Positions 1 to 8,999 are shown, numbered from the stretch's first letter. The stretch: DNA of 42,600 nt from Hydrogenophaga sp. (GCF_018780075.1 NZ_JADMKB010000046.1:1-42600); one strand, 5' to 3'. The notes: generated from the letters alone by a model not told the origin. Made by a program: numbers and translations.

Positions 1-1830
1 GTGCGCGCCTCGTGCATCCTGCAGCTGGCGCTGGGCAACGTGGGCAAGAGCGGCGGCGGCACCAACATCTTCCGTGGCCACGACAACGTGCAGGGCGCGA
101 CCGACGTCGGCCCCAACCCGGATTCGCTGCCGGGCTACTACGGCCTGGCCGCGGGTTCGTGGAAACACTTCGCCGCCGTCTGGGGCGTGGACTACGAGTG
201 GATCAAGAAACAGTACGCCGAAGGCACGATGGAGAAGCCCGGCATCACCGTCTCGCGCTGGATCGACGGCGTGCTGGAGAACAACGAACTGATCGACCAG
301 GGCCCGAACCTGCGCGGCGTGTTCTTCTGGGGCCACGCGCCCAACTCGCAGACCCGCGGTCTGGAGATGAAGCGCGCCATGGACAAGCTGGACCTGCTGG
401 TGGTGGTGGACCCGTACCCCTCGGCCACGGCGGCGATGGCCGCCATGCCGGGCAAGCCCGAGGACCTCAACCCCGACCGCGCGGTCTACCTGCTGCCGGC
501 GGCCACGCAGTTCGAGACCAGCGGTTCCTGCACCGCCTCGAACCGCTCGCTGCAGTGGCGCGAGAAGGTGATCGATCCGCTGTGGGAGAGCCGCAGCGAC
601 CACATGATCATGCACCAGTTCGCCCAGAAACTCGGCTTCGCCACCGAGCTGTCTAAGAACTACAAGATGCAGCAGATCAAGGGCCTGGACGAGCCCGTGC
701 CGGAAGACATCCTGCGTGAAATCAACAAGTCGGTCTGGACGATTGGCTACACCGGCCAGAGCCCGGAGCGCCTGAAGGCCCACATGCGCAACATGGGCGC
801 CTTCGACGTGAAAACGCTCAAGGCCAAGGGCAAGGTCGTGGACAAGGAGACCGGCTACGACATGACCGGCGATTACTTCGGTCTGCCCTGGCCCTGCTAC
901 GGCACGCCCGAGATCAAGCACCCGGGTTCGCCCAACCTCTACGACACGTCCAAACACGTCATGGACGGCGGCGGCAACTTCCGCGCGAACTTCGGGGTGG
1001 AGAAGGACGGCGTGAGCTTGCTGGCCGAAGACGGCTCACACTCGGTGGGTTCGGAGATCACCACCGGCTATCCCGAGTTCGACCACCTGCTGCTCAAGAA
1101 GCTGGGCTGGTGGGACGACCTGAGCGACGCCGAGAAGACCAAGGCCGAAGGCAAGAACTGGAAGACCGACCCCACGGGCGCGATCATCCGGGTGGCCATG
1201 GCCCATGGCTGCCACCCGTTTGGCAACGCCAAGGCGCGTGCGGTGGTCTGGAACTTCCCCGACGCCGTGCCGCAACACCGCGAGCCGATCTACGGCATCC
1301 GCCCCGACATGGTGGCCAAGTACCCGAGCCACGACGACCAGAAGAGCCGCTGGCGCCTGCCCATCCTCTACAAGTCGCTGCAGCAGAAGAACGTGGACGA
1401 CAAGGTCCACGAGAAATTCCCGCTGATCATGACCTCCGGCCGCCTGGTGGAGTACGAAGGCGGCGGCGAGGAGACCCGCTCCAACCCCTGGCTGGCCGAG
1501 CTGCAGCAGGAGATGTTTGTCGAGATCAACCCGGTCACGGCGGCGGCGCGCGGCATCCGCAACGGCGAGCGCGTCTGGGTGAGTTCGCCCACCGGTGCGC
1601 GCATCAACGTGCAGGCGCTGGTGACCGAGCGCGTGAACGACCACACCGTGTTCCTGCCGTTCCACTTCTCCGGCCGCTGGCAGGGCGAAGACATGAAGGC
1701 CCACTACCCGGCGGGCGCGATGCCCGTCGTGCGGGGCGAGGCCGTCAACACCGCCACGACCTACGGGTACGACATCGTCACGATGATGCAAGAGACCAAG
1801 ACGACGGTCTGCAACGTCGAAAAAGCATGA
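1..1830 (+). CDS. fdhA: formate dehydrogenase catalytic (alpha) subunit, 3' part
   Basis: This is the C-terminal part, 609 residues, of a molybdopterin oxidoreductase; the start, with the Fe-S site and the Cys or Sec metal ligand, lies before the window. The visible part has the cofactor-binding folds and the C-terminal molydopterin-dinucleotide-binding barrel (around FPLIMTSGRLVEYEGGGEET and VFLPFHFSGRWQGED). The protein oxidises formate to CO2 and hands electrons to the Fe-S subunit. The assignment to formate dehydrogenase rather than another family member rests on the neighbours: a four-cluster ferredoxin subunit, a cytochrome b subunit and fdhD follow. A C-rich repeat fills the gap to the next gene. 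Confidence 0.9.
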   Translation: MRASCILQLALGNVGKSGGGTNIFRGHDNVQGATDVGPNPDSLPGYYGLAAGSWKHFAAVWGVDYEWIKKQYAEGTMEKPGITVSRWIDGVLENNELIDQGPNLRGVFFWGHAPNSQTRGLEMKRAMDKLDLLVVVDPYPSATAAMAAMPGKPEDLNPDRAVYLLPAATQFETSGSCTASNRSLQWREKVIDPLWESRSDHMIMHQFAQKLGFATELSKNYKMQQIKGLDEPVPEDILREINKSVWTIGYTGQSPERLKAHMRNMGAFDVKTLKAKGKVVDKETGYDMTGDYFGLPWPCYGTPEIKHPGSPNLYDTSKHVMDGGGNFRANFGVEKDGVSLLAEDGSHSVGSEITTGYPEFDHLLLKKLGWWDDLSDAEKTKAEGKNWKTDPTGAIIRVAMAHGCHPFGNAKARAVVWNFPDAVPQHREPIYGIRPDMVAKYPSHDDQKSRWRLPILYKSLQQKNVDDKVHEKFPLIMTSGRLVEYEGGGEETRSNPWLAELQQEMFVEINPVTAAARGIRNGERVWVSSPTGARINVQALVTERVNDHTVFLPFHFSGRWQGEDMKAHYPAGAMPVVRGEAVNTATTYGYDIVTMMQETKTTVCNVEKA

Positions 1831-1847
1831 ACATGACCCCCACGCTT

Positions 1848-1912
1848 TTCACTGCGTGTAATGCGCTGCCCCCCGAGGGGGCTCGTTTTCCCTTGGGGCG
1901 GCCCGGCGGGAA
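1848..1912 (+). repeat. C-rich post-stop repeat, copy a
   Basis: Copy of a dispersed intergenic repeat, 17 bases behind the fdhA stop. It has a CCCCCC/GGGGG hairpin and a GGGGCGGCCCGGCGGG tail. It shares the string ttcactgcgtgtaa with the copy behind upp. It sits inside the fdh operon, so it could give a stable 3' end or mild attenuation between fdhA and fdhB. Confidence 0.6.
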
Positions 1913-1933
1913 AACCACCGAACAGGAGACACC

Positions 1934-2542
1934 ATGGCAAGAATGAAATTCATCTGTGACGCCGAGCGTTGCATCGAGTGCAACGGCTGTGTCACGGCCT
2001 GCAAGAACGAACACGAAGTGCCCTGGGGCGTGAACCGCCGCCGCGTGGTCACGCTCAACGACGGTGTGCCCGGCGAGAAGTCGATCTCGGTGGCCTGCAT
2101 GCATTGCAGCGACGCGCCGTGCATGGCGGTCTGCCCGGTCAACTGTTTCTATCGCACCGACGAAGGCGTGGTGCTGCACGACAAGGACGTGTGCATCGGC
2201 TGCGGTTACTGCTCTTACGCTTGCCCCTTCGGTGCGCCGCAGTTTCCGAGTCAAGGCACCTTCGGTGTGCGCGGCAAGATGGACAAGTGCACCTTCTGCG
2301 CCGGTGGCCCGGAAGAGCACGGCAGCGCCGCCGAGTTCGAAAAATACGGCCGCAACCGCCTGGCCGAGGGCAAGCTGCCCGCCTGCGCCGAGATGTGCTC
2401 GACCAAGGCCCTGATCGCCGGCGACGGCGACACCGTGGCCGACATCTTCCGCACCCGCGTGCTGCGCCGGGGCAAGGGCGCCGAAGTCTGGGGCTGGGGC
2501 ACGGCCTACGGCACCGCCACCAAGGAAGGGGCCAAATCATGA
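1934..2542 (+). CDS. fdhB: formate dehydrogenase iron-sulfur (beta) subunit
   Basis: 202-residue ferredoxin-like subunit that carries electrons from the molybdenum subunit to the membrane cytochrome b. Cysteine groups for four [4Fe-4S] clusters are visible: CIECNGCVTAC near residue 13, CMHCSDAPCMAVCPVNC near residue 55, CIGCGYCSYACP near residue 87, and a spaced last group that includes CTFC and CAEMC. Start ATG 1934 has a GGAGA ribosome site seven bases upstream. The stop overlaps the start of the next gene, which indicates translational coupling. Length and cysteine layout fit the FDH beta/DmsB/HybA group. Confidence 0.93.
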   Translation: MARMKFICDAERCIECNGCVTACKNEHEVPWGVNRRRVVTLNDGVPGEKSISVACMHCSDAPCMAVCPVNCFYRTDEGVVLHDKDVCIGCGYCSYACPFGAPQFPSQGTFGVRGKMDKCTFCAGGPEEHGSAAEFEKYGRNRLAEGKLPACAEMCSTKALIAGDGDTVADIFRTRVLRRGKGAEVWGWGTAYGTATKEGAKS

Positions 2543-2790
2543 TGCAGCAAGGTTTCTTTCGCGTCACGCTGGTTGCCGCCGCGTTGGCCCTCGTGGCCTG
2601 CGGCGAAGCGCCGCAGGACCTCACCGGCCAGGGCGTCAAGCAGGACGGCGCGCCCTATGCTGGCGTGGGCAGCAGCCAGTACGCGCAGACCGGCTGGAAG
2701 GTCGGCGACAAGGCCAGCTGGGAGCAACAGCTCAAGGCTCGCGCCCAGTACGGGCAAAACGACTACACCCGCATGGGCACCCAGCCTTGA
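2539..2790 (+). CDS. small lipoprotein of the formate dehydrogenase operon
   Basis: 83 residues, with a signal peptide and lipobox LVAC (Cys21), so a lipid-anchored envelope protein is expected. The rest is hydrophilic, with no domain I recognise. The start ATG overlaps the fdhB stop (ATGATG), and a second in-frame ATG follows immediately. It lies between the Fe-S and cytochrome b genes, which suggests an accessory, assembly or anchoring role for the dehydrogenase. That role is inferred from position only. Confidence 0.8.
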   Translation: MMQQGFFRVTLVAAALALVACGEAPQDLTGQGVKQDGAPYAGVGSSQYAQTGWKVGDKASWEQQLKARAQYGQNDYTRMGTQP

Positions 2791-2803
2791 CGAAAGGACA
2801 GCC

Positions 2804-4024
2804 ATGACCCGGCCTTTCTTTTCGGCTTTCCAACACACCTGGCGCGGTGGCCTGATCGCTGCCTCGCTGGCGCTCGGCGCTGGCTGGGCCTCGGCTCAAA
2901 CGACCCCTGGCGCCGCCGCGCCCGCCGATGCCGCGCAGGCGGCACCGGCAGCCCCGGCCGTGGCCGGCGTCAAGAGCGCGAACGTCTTCGAGATCGCGCC
3001 CGACGCCAGCACCGACCCCAAGTACGCCGGGCAGACCAACGCCGAACGGCGCCAGGTGCAGCCCGGCAACAACGCGCCCATGTGGCGCGACGTGGGCAAG
3101 GGCGTGACGGGTTACAGCAGCCTGCCGCTGAGCCAGGCGCCCGAAGCGGGCAATCTGATCCAGCCGTTCGTGCAGTACCCCGGCTCGCGCCTGACCAACG
3201 CCGGCGAGGCCTGGCGGCAGGTGCGCAACGACTGGCTGATCCCCTACGGCGGGGCGCTGCTGTTCATCGTGTTGCTGGCGCTGGCGATCTTCTACAAGGC
3301 CAAAGGGCCGCTGGGCGGGCACCTCAAGGACACCGGTCGCACCATCGAGCGCTTCACGCCGCTGGAGCGCGCGGCGCACTGGTCCAACGCGGGCGCCTTC
3401 ATTGCGCTGGCGGTGTCGGGCATCGTGATGGCCTTCGGCAAGTTCTTCATCCTGCCGGTGATCGGCAGCATGCTGTTTGGCTGGCTGACCTTTGCACTGA
3501 AGAACCTGCACAACTTCGTGGGCCCGCTGTTTGCCGTGTCGCTGCTGATCGTGATCGTGACCTTCATCAAGGACAACATCGCCAATGCGGCCGACTTCGT
3601 CTGGCTCTCCAAGCTGGGTGGCATGCTGGGTGACAAGGAAGTGCCCTCGCACCGCTTCAACGCGGGTGAAAAAGGCCTGTTCTGGTGGGGCATCACCATC
3701 CCTGGCATCGTCGTGGTGGGCTCTGGCCTGTTCCTCGACAAGCTGCTGCCTGGCATGCTGTACCTGCGGGGCGACATGCAGATCGCGCACATGCTGCACA
3801 TCGTGTGTGCGCTGGTGATGATGGCGCTGATCATGGGCCACATCTTCATGGGCACCATCGGCATGAAGGGCGCCTACAGCGCCATGCGGACTGGTCATGT
3901 CGACGAGGCCTGGGCCAAGGAGCACCACGAGCTCTGGTACGACGACATCAAGGCCGGCAAGATCCCCGCGCAACGCAGCCAGCCGTCCCAGCCGTCGGCC
4001 ATCGACGCCACGGCCAAGGCCTGA
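2804..4024 (+). CDS. fdhC: formate dehydrogenase cytochrome b (gamma) subunit
   Basis: 406-residue membrane subunit expected to bind b hemes and pass electrons to quinone. A signal peptide (about residues 1-31) is followed by an Ala/Pro-rich periplasmic stretch. Hydrophobic segments lie near residues 145-163, 195-213, 237-255, 290-308 and 328-348. Candidate heme-ligand histidines are His192, His236, His329, His332 and His346. The long N-terminal extension before the four-helix core is typical of FdoI/FdnI-like gamma subunits of this type. Start ATG 2804 has a GAAAGGA site. It ends 16 bases before the next gene. Confidence 0.9.
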   Translation: MTRPFFSAFQHTWRGGLIAASLALGAGWASAQTTPGAAAPADAAQAAPAAPAVAGVKSANVFEIAPDASTDPKYAGQTNAERRQVQPGNNAPMWRDVGKGVTGYSSLPLSQAPEAGNLIQPFVQYPGSRLTNAGEAWRQVRNDWLIPYGGALLFIVLLALAIFYKAKGPLGGHLKDTGRTIERFTPLERAAHWSNAGAFIALAVSGIVMAFGKFFILPVIGSMLFGWLTFALKNLHNFVGPLFAVSLLIVIVTFIKDNIANAADFVWLSKLGGMLGDKEVPSHRFNAGEKGLFWWGITIPGIVVVGSGLFLDKLLPGMLYLRGDMQIAHMLHIVCALVMMALIMGHIFMGTIGMKGAYSAMRTGHVDEAWAKEHHELWYDDIKAGKIPAQRSQPSQPSAIDATAKA

Positions 4025-4040
4025 TCATTCGAGGACATCC

Positions 4041-4397
4041 ATGAAATCACTCCTGCTCATTTCCCTGCTGCTCACCGCCTCGGTCGGCGCCATGGCCAAG
4101 TTGCCCGCCCCCGTGCTGGACGACGCCGCCAAGGCCAAGGCGGACGAGGCCAAGGCCAAGACCGCACACGCCGGCAAGGTGGACGGCTACAAGCTGTGCC
4201 TGTCGATGGACCGTTCGGCCGCGAATTACCACAAGACCGCTGCCGCTTCGGGCAAAACGGTGAAGCCGGCCACGGCCACGCCGCCCTGTGCCGATCCCGG
4301 CCCCTTCGTCTGGCCCGCGCCCGCAGCGGCGGCGGCCCCTGCGGCTGTGCCCGCCGCGCCCGCAGCCCCTGCCGCCGCCCCGGCCAAAAAGTCCTGA
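4041..4397 (+). CDS. Ala/Pro-rich exported protein of the fdh operon
   Basis: 118 residues. A clear signal peptide (ends near AMA, residue 19) leads to a Lys/Ala-rich stretch with short AKAKADEAKAKT-type repeats, a small middle part with two cysteines (LCLSMD and PPCADPGP), and a low-complexity Ala/Pro tail ending in KKS. It is likely periplasmic. I do not recognise the family; similar small proteins can follow fdh genes in this group. It is the last gene before a strong terminator. Start ATG 4041 has a GAGGA ribosome site. Confidence 0.75.
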   Translation: MKSLLLISLLLTASVGAMAKLPAPVLDDAAKAKADEAKAKTAHAGKVDGYKLCLSMDRSAANYHKTAAASGKTVKPATATPPCADPGPFVWPAPAAAAAPAAVPAAPAAPAAAPAKKS

Positions 4398-4431
4398 TGC
4401 GGCGCCTGAACGCCCGCTGATGCATCATGTG

Positions 4432-4457
4432 GAAGGCCTTCGGGCCTTCTTCCTTTT
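4432..4457 (+). terminator. intrinsic terminator of the fdh operon
   Basis: A perfect 7-bp stem (GAAGGCC/GGCCTTC) with a TTCG tetraloop is followed by TTCCTTTT. It ends the structural fdh genes. It also shows that the upstream ATG at 4427, which would give the longest fdhD frame, is not a sensible start for fdhD. Confidence 0.85.
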
Positions 4458-4471
4458 GTGAATTCCCCGCC

Positions 4472-5488
4472 GTGACCCTTGTTGACCTTTCCACCGTGCC
4501 GACCCTGCCCCGACTGACCCAGGCCATCGCACCGCTCACCCGCGAGGTGGCGGTGGTGGACGAGTTCGGCCAGCCCGGCACCGTGTCGATCCCCGCCGAG
4601 CGCGACCTCACGGTCTATGTCGACAAGCGCGAACTCGTCACCCTCATGACCCTGGGCGCCCATCCCGAGTGGCTGGTGCTGGGGTTCCTGCTCAACCAGC
4701 GCCTGGTGGGTTCGGTGAGCGACATCGAGTCCATCACGGTCGACTGGGAGGTGGGCGCCGCCGCCGTGGTCACGCGACACGGCATCGATCGCATCGAAGA
4801 ACGCACCTCCAAACGGGTGGTCACCACCGGCTGCGGGCAGGGCAGCGTGTTCGGCGGGCTGATGGACGAGATCGATCGCATCGTGCTGCCGCCCGACGCG
4901 GTGCTGCGCCAGTCGCAGCTCAACCGCATCGTCAACACCATCCGCCTGAAAGAAAGCACCTACAAGTCGGCCGGTTCGGTGCATGCCTGCGCGCTGTTCG
5001 TGGACGACCAGCTGCAGCTGTTCGTCGAAGACGTGGGCCGCCACAACGCCGTGGACACGATTGCGGGCTGGATGGCCTTGCAACAGGCCCCCACGCTCCA
5101 CCGCTCACGCGGGTCGCTGCCCCAGGATCGGGAAGGGTACCGGTCCGCGCCAGTCCCAGGGGCTGATCCGGCTCGGGGCGGCCCTGCGCCGGATCGTCAG
5201 GACGGCTTGCCGGTCGGTCAAAAGGTGTTCTACACCACCGGTCGCCTGACCAGCGAGATGGTCATCAAGTCGGCGCAGATGGGCGTGCCCCTCGTGGTGT
5301 CGCGTTCGGGCATCACGCAGATGGGCCAGCAGATCGCGGAGCGCGTGGGCCTGTGCGCGATTGGTCGCGCGACGAACACGCGCTTTCTCTGCTACACGCA
5401 CCCGCAGCGGCTGGTGTTCGACGCGATCCCCGCCGCCCCGGTGGCGCAGCGCAGAGCGGCACCAGAGGTGCCGTCGGAAGCCGCATAA
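4472..5488 (+). CDS. fdhD: formate dehydrogenase sulfurtransferase FdhD with an in-frame insertion
   Basis: FdhD passes sulfur from a cysteine desulfurase to the molybdenum cofactor of formate dehydrogenase. Family marks are VDKRELVTLMTLGAHPEWLVLG, TTGCGQGS, FVEDVGRHNAVDTI and YTTGRLTSEMVIKSA. The E. coli active loop has a CxxC pair; here only one cysteine (GCGQG) is seen. Around residues 206-249, between the RHNAVD helix and the YTTGR strand, is an extra Arg/Pro/Gly-rich stretch with no counterpart I know in FdhD; its DNA is palindromic. I chose GTG 4472 (338 residues) because the longer ATG start lies in the terminator; GTG 4496 is possible. No clear ribosome site is visible. Confidence 0.85.
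   Translation: MTLVDLSTVPTLPRLTQAIAPLTREVAVVDEFGQPGTVSIPAERDLTVYVDKRELVTLMTLGAHPEWLVLGFLLNQRLVGSVSDIESITVDWEVGAAAVVTRHGIDRIEERTSKRVVTTGCGQGSVFGGLMDEIDRIVLPPDAVLRQSQLNRIVNTIRLKESTYKSAGSVHACALFVDDQLQLFVEDVGRHNAVDTIAGWMALQQAPTLHRSRGSLPQDREGYRSAPVPGADPARGGPAPDRQDGLPVGQKVFYTTGRLTSEMVIKSAQMGVPLVVSRSGITQMGQQIAERVGLCAIGRATNTRFLCYTHPQRLVFDAIPAAPVAQRRAAPEVPSEAA
5165..5195. repeat. hairpin inside the fdhD insertion
   Basis: GATCCGGC and GCCGGATC form a perfect 8-bp inverted repeat around a 15-base loop, in frame inside fdhD. It lies in the stretch (about 5089-5217) that looks inserted into the conserved protein. A small palindromic element captured in frame is the simplest reading. Confidence 0.5.
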
Positions 5489-5500
5489 ACTCAGCTCCCC

Positions 5501-5519
5501 GCTGGCTCCTGGAGCCAGC
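5501..5519 (+). other. hairpin between fdhD and upp
   Basis: GCTGGCTC and GAGCCAGC form a perfect 8-bp stem with a 3-base loop, 12 bases behind the fdhD stop and 25 bases before upp. No T run follows, so it is a weak terminator or an mRNA-end stabiliser. Confidence 0.5.
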
Positions 5520-5544
5520 CCAACCCGCCAAATGAGCCTTGCCG

Positions 5545-6177
5545 ATGAGCCGCGACGTCCACATCATTGATCACCCCCTGGTCCAGCACAAGCTCACGCT
5601 GATGCGCCGCAAGGACACCAGCACCAAGAGCTTCCGCGAGCTGGTGCACGAACTCTCGGCTCTGCTGGCCTACGAGCTCACGCGCGACATGCCGATGCAC
5701 GAGATTGAGATCGAGACCCCGCTGGAGACCATGACCTCGCGTGTGATCGACGGCAAGAAGATCGTGCTGGCCTCCATCCTGCGCGCGGGCAACGGTTTCC
5801 TCGACGGCATGCTGCAGGTCATTCCCGGCGCGCGGGTGGGCCACATCGGCCTGTACCGCGACCCGGCCACGCTGCAGGCGGTCGAGTACTACTTCAAGAT
5901 GCCCAGCGGCATGGAAGAGCGCGACGTGATCGTGCTCGACCCCATGCTCGCCACCGGCAACTCGGCCGTGGCCGCCGTCGACCGCCTGAAGCAGACGAAA
6001 CCGCGCTCGATCCGCTTCGTGTGCCTGGTCACCTGCCCTCAGGGCATCAAGACCTTTCACGACGCCCACCCCGACGTGCCGATCTACACCCCGGCGGTGG
6101 ACCGCGAGCTCAATGAGCATGGCTACATCGTTCCTGGGCTGGGTGACGCGGGCGACCGCATCTTCGGGACGAAGTAG
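5545..6177 (+). CDS. upp: uracil phosphoribosyltransferase
   Basis: 210 residues. It joins uracil and PRPP to UMP in pyrimidine salvage in the cytoplasm. The PRPP-binding motif [13 protein letters not shown] is intact, and the N-terminal [20 protein letters not shown] and C-terminal uracil loop [17 protein letters not shown] are typical; the length is standard. ATG 5545 is preferred to an in-frame TTG at 5539. It stands alone between fdhD and a permease gene, with a repeat behind it. Confidence 0.97.
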   Translation: MSRDVHIIDHPLVQHKLTLMRRKDTSTKSFRELVHELSALLAYELTRDMPMHEIEIETPLETMTSRVIDGKKIVLASILRAGNGFLDGMLQVIPGARVGHIGLYRDPATLQAVEYYFKMPSGMEERDVIVLDPMLATGNSAVAAVDRLKQTKPRSIRFVCLVTCPQGIKTFHDAHPDVPIYTPAVDRELNEHGYIVPGLGDAGDRIFGTK

Positions 6178-6194
6178 AGCCCACCCCCATCGCC

Positions 6195-6264
6195 GGTTCA
6201 CTGCGTGTAACCGGCTCCGCCCCTCAAGGGGCAACGCGAGCGGCCTGGCGAAGCCAGTTCCGCC
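6195..6264 (+). repeat. C-rich post-stop repeat, copy b
   Basis: A dispersed repeat 17 bases behind the upp stop and in the same orientation. It has GCCCCTCAAGGGGC and GGCCTGGCGAAGCCAG hairpins, and shares ttcactgcgtgtaa with copy a. Confidence 0.6.
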
Positions 6265-6321
6265 GCGTTCTCAAATGAGGCACGCTCTCCGGTGAACGCA
6301 ATCCGCGCGCCGCACCTCCAC

Positions 6322-6356
6322 GTCCTCTTCCCCTGGGAGAGGACTGGGGTGAGGGC
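6322..6356. repeat. REP-like palindrome
   Basis: GTCCTCT and AGAGGAC flank a short centre and are followed by GGGGTGAGGGC. This pattern resembles a REP-like sequence widely scattered in proteobacterial intergenic DNA. It lies between upp and the permease gene. Confidence 0.45.
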
Positions 6357-6450
6357 CGCGAGAGCAAAGGCTTCCGTTGAGCAAACCGTCGCGTTCCATC
6401 CCAAACCGCAGCACGCCGCGCGGTTGATCCGCTTGCGTTAAGGTCCGAGC

Positions 6451-8994
6451 ATGTCCGTCGCACCCGCTTCAACCCCCCCATCTTTCTGGCAACTCGGCTG
6501 GCGCTCGCTCTGGCGCGACTGGCGGGCGGGTGAATTGCGGTTGCTGCTGCTGGCGGTGACGCTGGCGGTGGCGGCGCTGACGGCGGTGGGTTTTTTTGCC
6601 GACCGGCTGCAGGGCGGGCTGACGCGGGACGCGCGGGCGCTGATCGGTGGCGATGCGGTGATCCAGAGCGACAAGGCGCCGCCACCGGCCTTTGAAGCAC
6701 AGGCGCGCAGCCTGGGCCTGCAGACGGTGCAGACCCTGGGCTTTCCCACCATGGGCCGGGCGCGCGACGAAGACGGTGGCGCGGCGCGGCTGGTGGCGCT
6801 GAAGTCGGTGTCTGCGGGCTACCCGCTGCGCGGCGCTTTGCGGGTGGCGGACGCGCCCGAGGCCGCCGACGTGGTCACGCGCGACATCCCGGCGCCGGGC
6901 ACGGTCTGGGTCGATGCGGCCTTGCTGGCCGCGCTCGACCTGAAGATCGGCCAGCCGCTGCTGCTGGGGGATTCGAGCCTCACGCTGGCGAAGGTCATCG
7001 TGGTCGAGCCCGACCGGGGCGCGGGTTTCATGAGCTTCGCGCCGCGCGTGATGATCAACGCCGCCGACCTGCTGGCCACCGGCCTGGTGCAGCCCGCGAG
7101 CCGCCTCAACCACCGCGTCGCCGTGGCCGGAAACGATGCGGCGGTCAAACGCTTCGTGACCTGGGCCGAGGCCGAAATCGCCAAGCCCGATGTGCGCGGC
7201 CTGCGCCTGGAGTCGCTCGAAGGCGGTCGGCCCGAGATGCAGCAGACGCTGGCGCGCGCCGAAAAATTCCTCAACCTCGTCGCGCTGCTGGCGGCCTTGC
7301 TGTCCGCCGTGGCGGTCGCCATCGCGGCGCGCGGCTTCGCGCAGCGCCACCTCGACGACTGCGCCATGATGCGCGTGCTCGGCCTGTCGCAGGGCGCGAT
7401 GGCGCGCGCCTACGCCTTCGAATTCATTGTGGTGGGTCTCGCGGCGAGCGTGCTGGGCGTGCTCGCGGGGTATGCGTTTCACCACGTGTTCGTGCTGTTG
7501 CTGGCGGGGCTGGTCGAGTCGGCGTTGCCGGCCGCGAGCGTCTGGCCGGTGCTGCTGGGCCTGGGCATGGGGCTCACGCTGATGCTGGCCTTTGGCCTGC
7601 CGCCGGTGCTGCAGCTCGCGCAGGTGCCGCCGCTGCGCGTGATCCGGCGCGACGTGGGTCAGCTCAAGCCCGCGACGCTGGCCGTGCTCGGGCTGGGCGT
7701 GGCCGGTTTTGCTGTGCTGCTGCTGGCGGCCAGCCGCGACTTGAAACTGGGCGGCATCGCCGTGGGCGGCTTTGCCGTGGCGGTAACGGTGTTCGCGCTG
7801 GTCAGCTGGGGCGCCGTGTGGCTGTTGCGGCGCAGCGTGAACGAAGCCACCGCGCCGCGCGCGCTGGTGCTAGCCACGCGCCAGCTGTCGGCCCGTCCGG
7901 CCTACGCGGTGGTGCAGATCAGCTCGCTGGCCGTGGGCCTGCTCGCGCTGGTGCTGCTGGTGCTGCTGCGTACCGACCTCATCGCCAGCTGGCGCAACGC
8001 CACACCGCCCGACGCACCCAACCGGTTCGTGATCAATGTGCAGCCTGAACAGGGCGCTGCCTTCCAGCAGGCGCTGCGTGACGGTGGCATTGCCAAGTTC
8101 GACTGGTACCCGATGATTCGCGGCCGGCTGGTGACAGTCAACGGCCAGCCGGTGCAGCCCGGGAGCTACGAGAGCGAGCGCGCGCAGCGGTTGGTGGAGC
8201 GCGAGTTCAACCTGTCGCACACCGAGGTCCAACCGCCGCACAACAAGGTGGTGCAAGGCCAATGGACCGCCAACGAGGCCGACGGCCTGAGCGTTGAGGA
8301 GGGCCTCGCGGAGGAACTGGGCCTGAAGCTGGGCGACACGCTGGGCTTCGACATGGCCGGTGTCGCGGTGAACGGCCGCATCACCAGCCTGCGCAAGGTG
8401 GACTGGGGCTCGATGCGCGTCAACTTCTTCGTCATCTTCCCGCTCGCGGAGATGCCCGACGTGCCCGCCACCTACATCAGCGCCTACCGCGTGGCCGACA
8501 GCGACAAACGGTTCGACAACACGCTGGTGCGCCAGTTTCCCAACATCACCAACGTGGACATGAGCCAGACCATCGCGCAGGTGCAGCGCGTGCTGGGCCA
8601 GGTGATCCGCGCGGTCGAGTTCCTGTTTGCCTTCGCGCTGGCCGCCGGGCTGGTGGTGCTGCTGGCCACGATCACCGCCACGCGCGGTGAACGCGAGCGC
8701 GAGTTCGCCGTGCTGCGCGCCGTGGGCGCAGGGTCGAAGCTGCTGCGCGATGTGCAGCGCATCGAGCTGCTGGGTGTGGGCCTGCTCGCGGGCCTGCTGG
8801 CCTCGGTGGTGGCGATGGGCGTGGGCTGGGCGCTGGCGCGTTTCGTGTTCGAGTTCAGCTGGCAGCCGTCGCTCTGGGTGCCGCTGGGCGGCGCCTTGGC
8901 GGGCGGTGTGCTGGCCCTGATGGCCGGCTGGTGGGGGCTGCGCAGCGTGTTGCGCACGCCTGTCGTTGAAACCTTGCGCAGAGCCGCGGTGTGA
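6451..8994 (+). CDS. ABC-type transporter permease, FtsX/YbbP-like
   Basis: 847-residue inner-membrane protein. A first membrane helix (about residues 30-48) is followed by a large periplasmic domain, a first FtsX-type block of three helices (about 275-400), two more helices (about 410-455), a helix near 490-507, a second periplasmic domain, and a second FtsX block (about 715-835) with TATRGERERE and VLRAVGA. This matches the YbbP family of large permeases, often paired with an ATPase for lipoprotein or hydrophobic cargo export. No ATPase gene lies next to it here. The stop overlaps the possible GTG start of the hemoglobin gene. Confidence 0.88.
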   Translation: MSVAPASTPPSFWQLGWRSLWRDWRAGELRLLLLAVTLAVAALTAVGFFADRLQGGLTRDARALIGGDAVIQSDKAPPPAFEAQARSLGLQTVQTLGFPTMGRARDEDGGAARLVALKSVSAGYPLRGALRVADAPEAADVVTRDIPAPGTVWVDAALLAALDLKIGQPLLLGDSSLTLAKVIVVEPDRGAGFMSFAPRVMINAADLLATGLVQPASRLNHRVAVAGNDAAVKRFVTWAEAEIAKPDVRGLRLESLEGGRPEMQQTLARAEKFLNLVALLAALLSAVAVAIAARGFAQRHLDDCAMMRVLGLSQGAMARAYAFEFIVVGLAASVLGVLAGYAFHHVFVLLLAGLVESALPAASVWPVLLGLGMGLTLMLAFGLPPVLQLAQVPPLRVIRRDVGQLKPATLAVLGLGVAGFAVLLLAASRDLKLGGIAVGGFAVAVTVFALVSWGAVWLLRRSVNEATAPRALVLATRQLSARPAYAVVQISSLAVGLLALVLLVLLRTDLIASWRNATPPDAPNRFVINVQPEQGAAFQQALRDGGIAKFDWYPMIRGRLVTVNGQPVQPGSYESERAQRLVEREFNLSHTEVQPPHNKVVQGQWTANEADGLSVEEGLAEELGLKLGDTLGFDMAGVAVNGRITSLRKVDWGSMRVNFFVIFPLAEMPDVPATYISAYRVADSDKRFDNTLVRQFPNITNVDMSQTIAQVQRVLGQVIRAVEFLFAFALAAGLVVLLATITATRGEREREFAVLRAVGAGSKLLRDVQRIELLGVGLLAGLLASVVAMGVGWALARFVFEFSWQPSLWVPLGGALAGGVLALMAGWWGLRSVLRTPVVETLRRAAV

Positions 8995-8999
8995 CCCTG

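Noticed and set aside
4427..4471. Longer fdhD start at ATG 4427
   Set aside because: The first codons fall in a strong terminator hairpin, so a downstream start is more likely.
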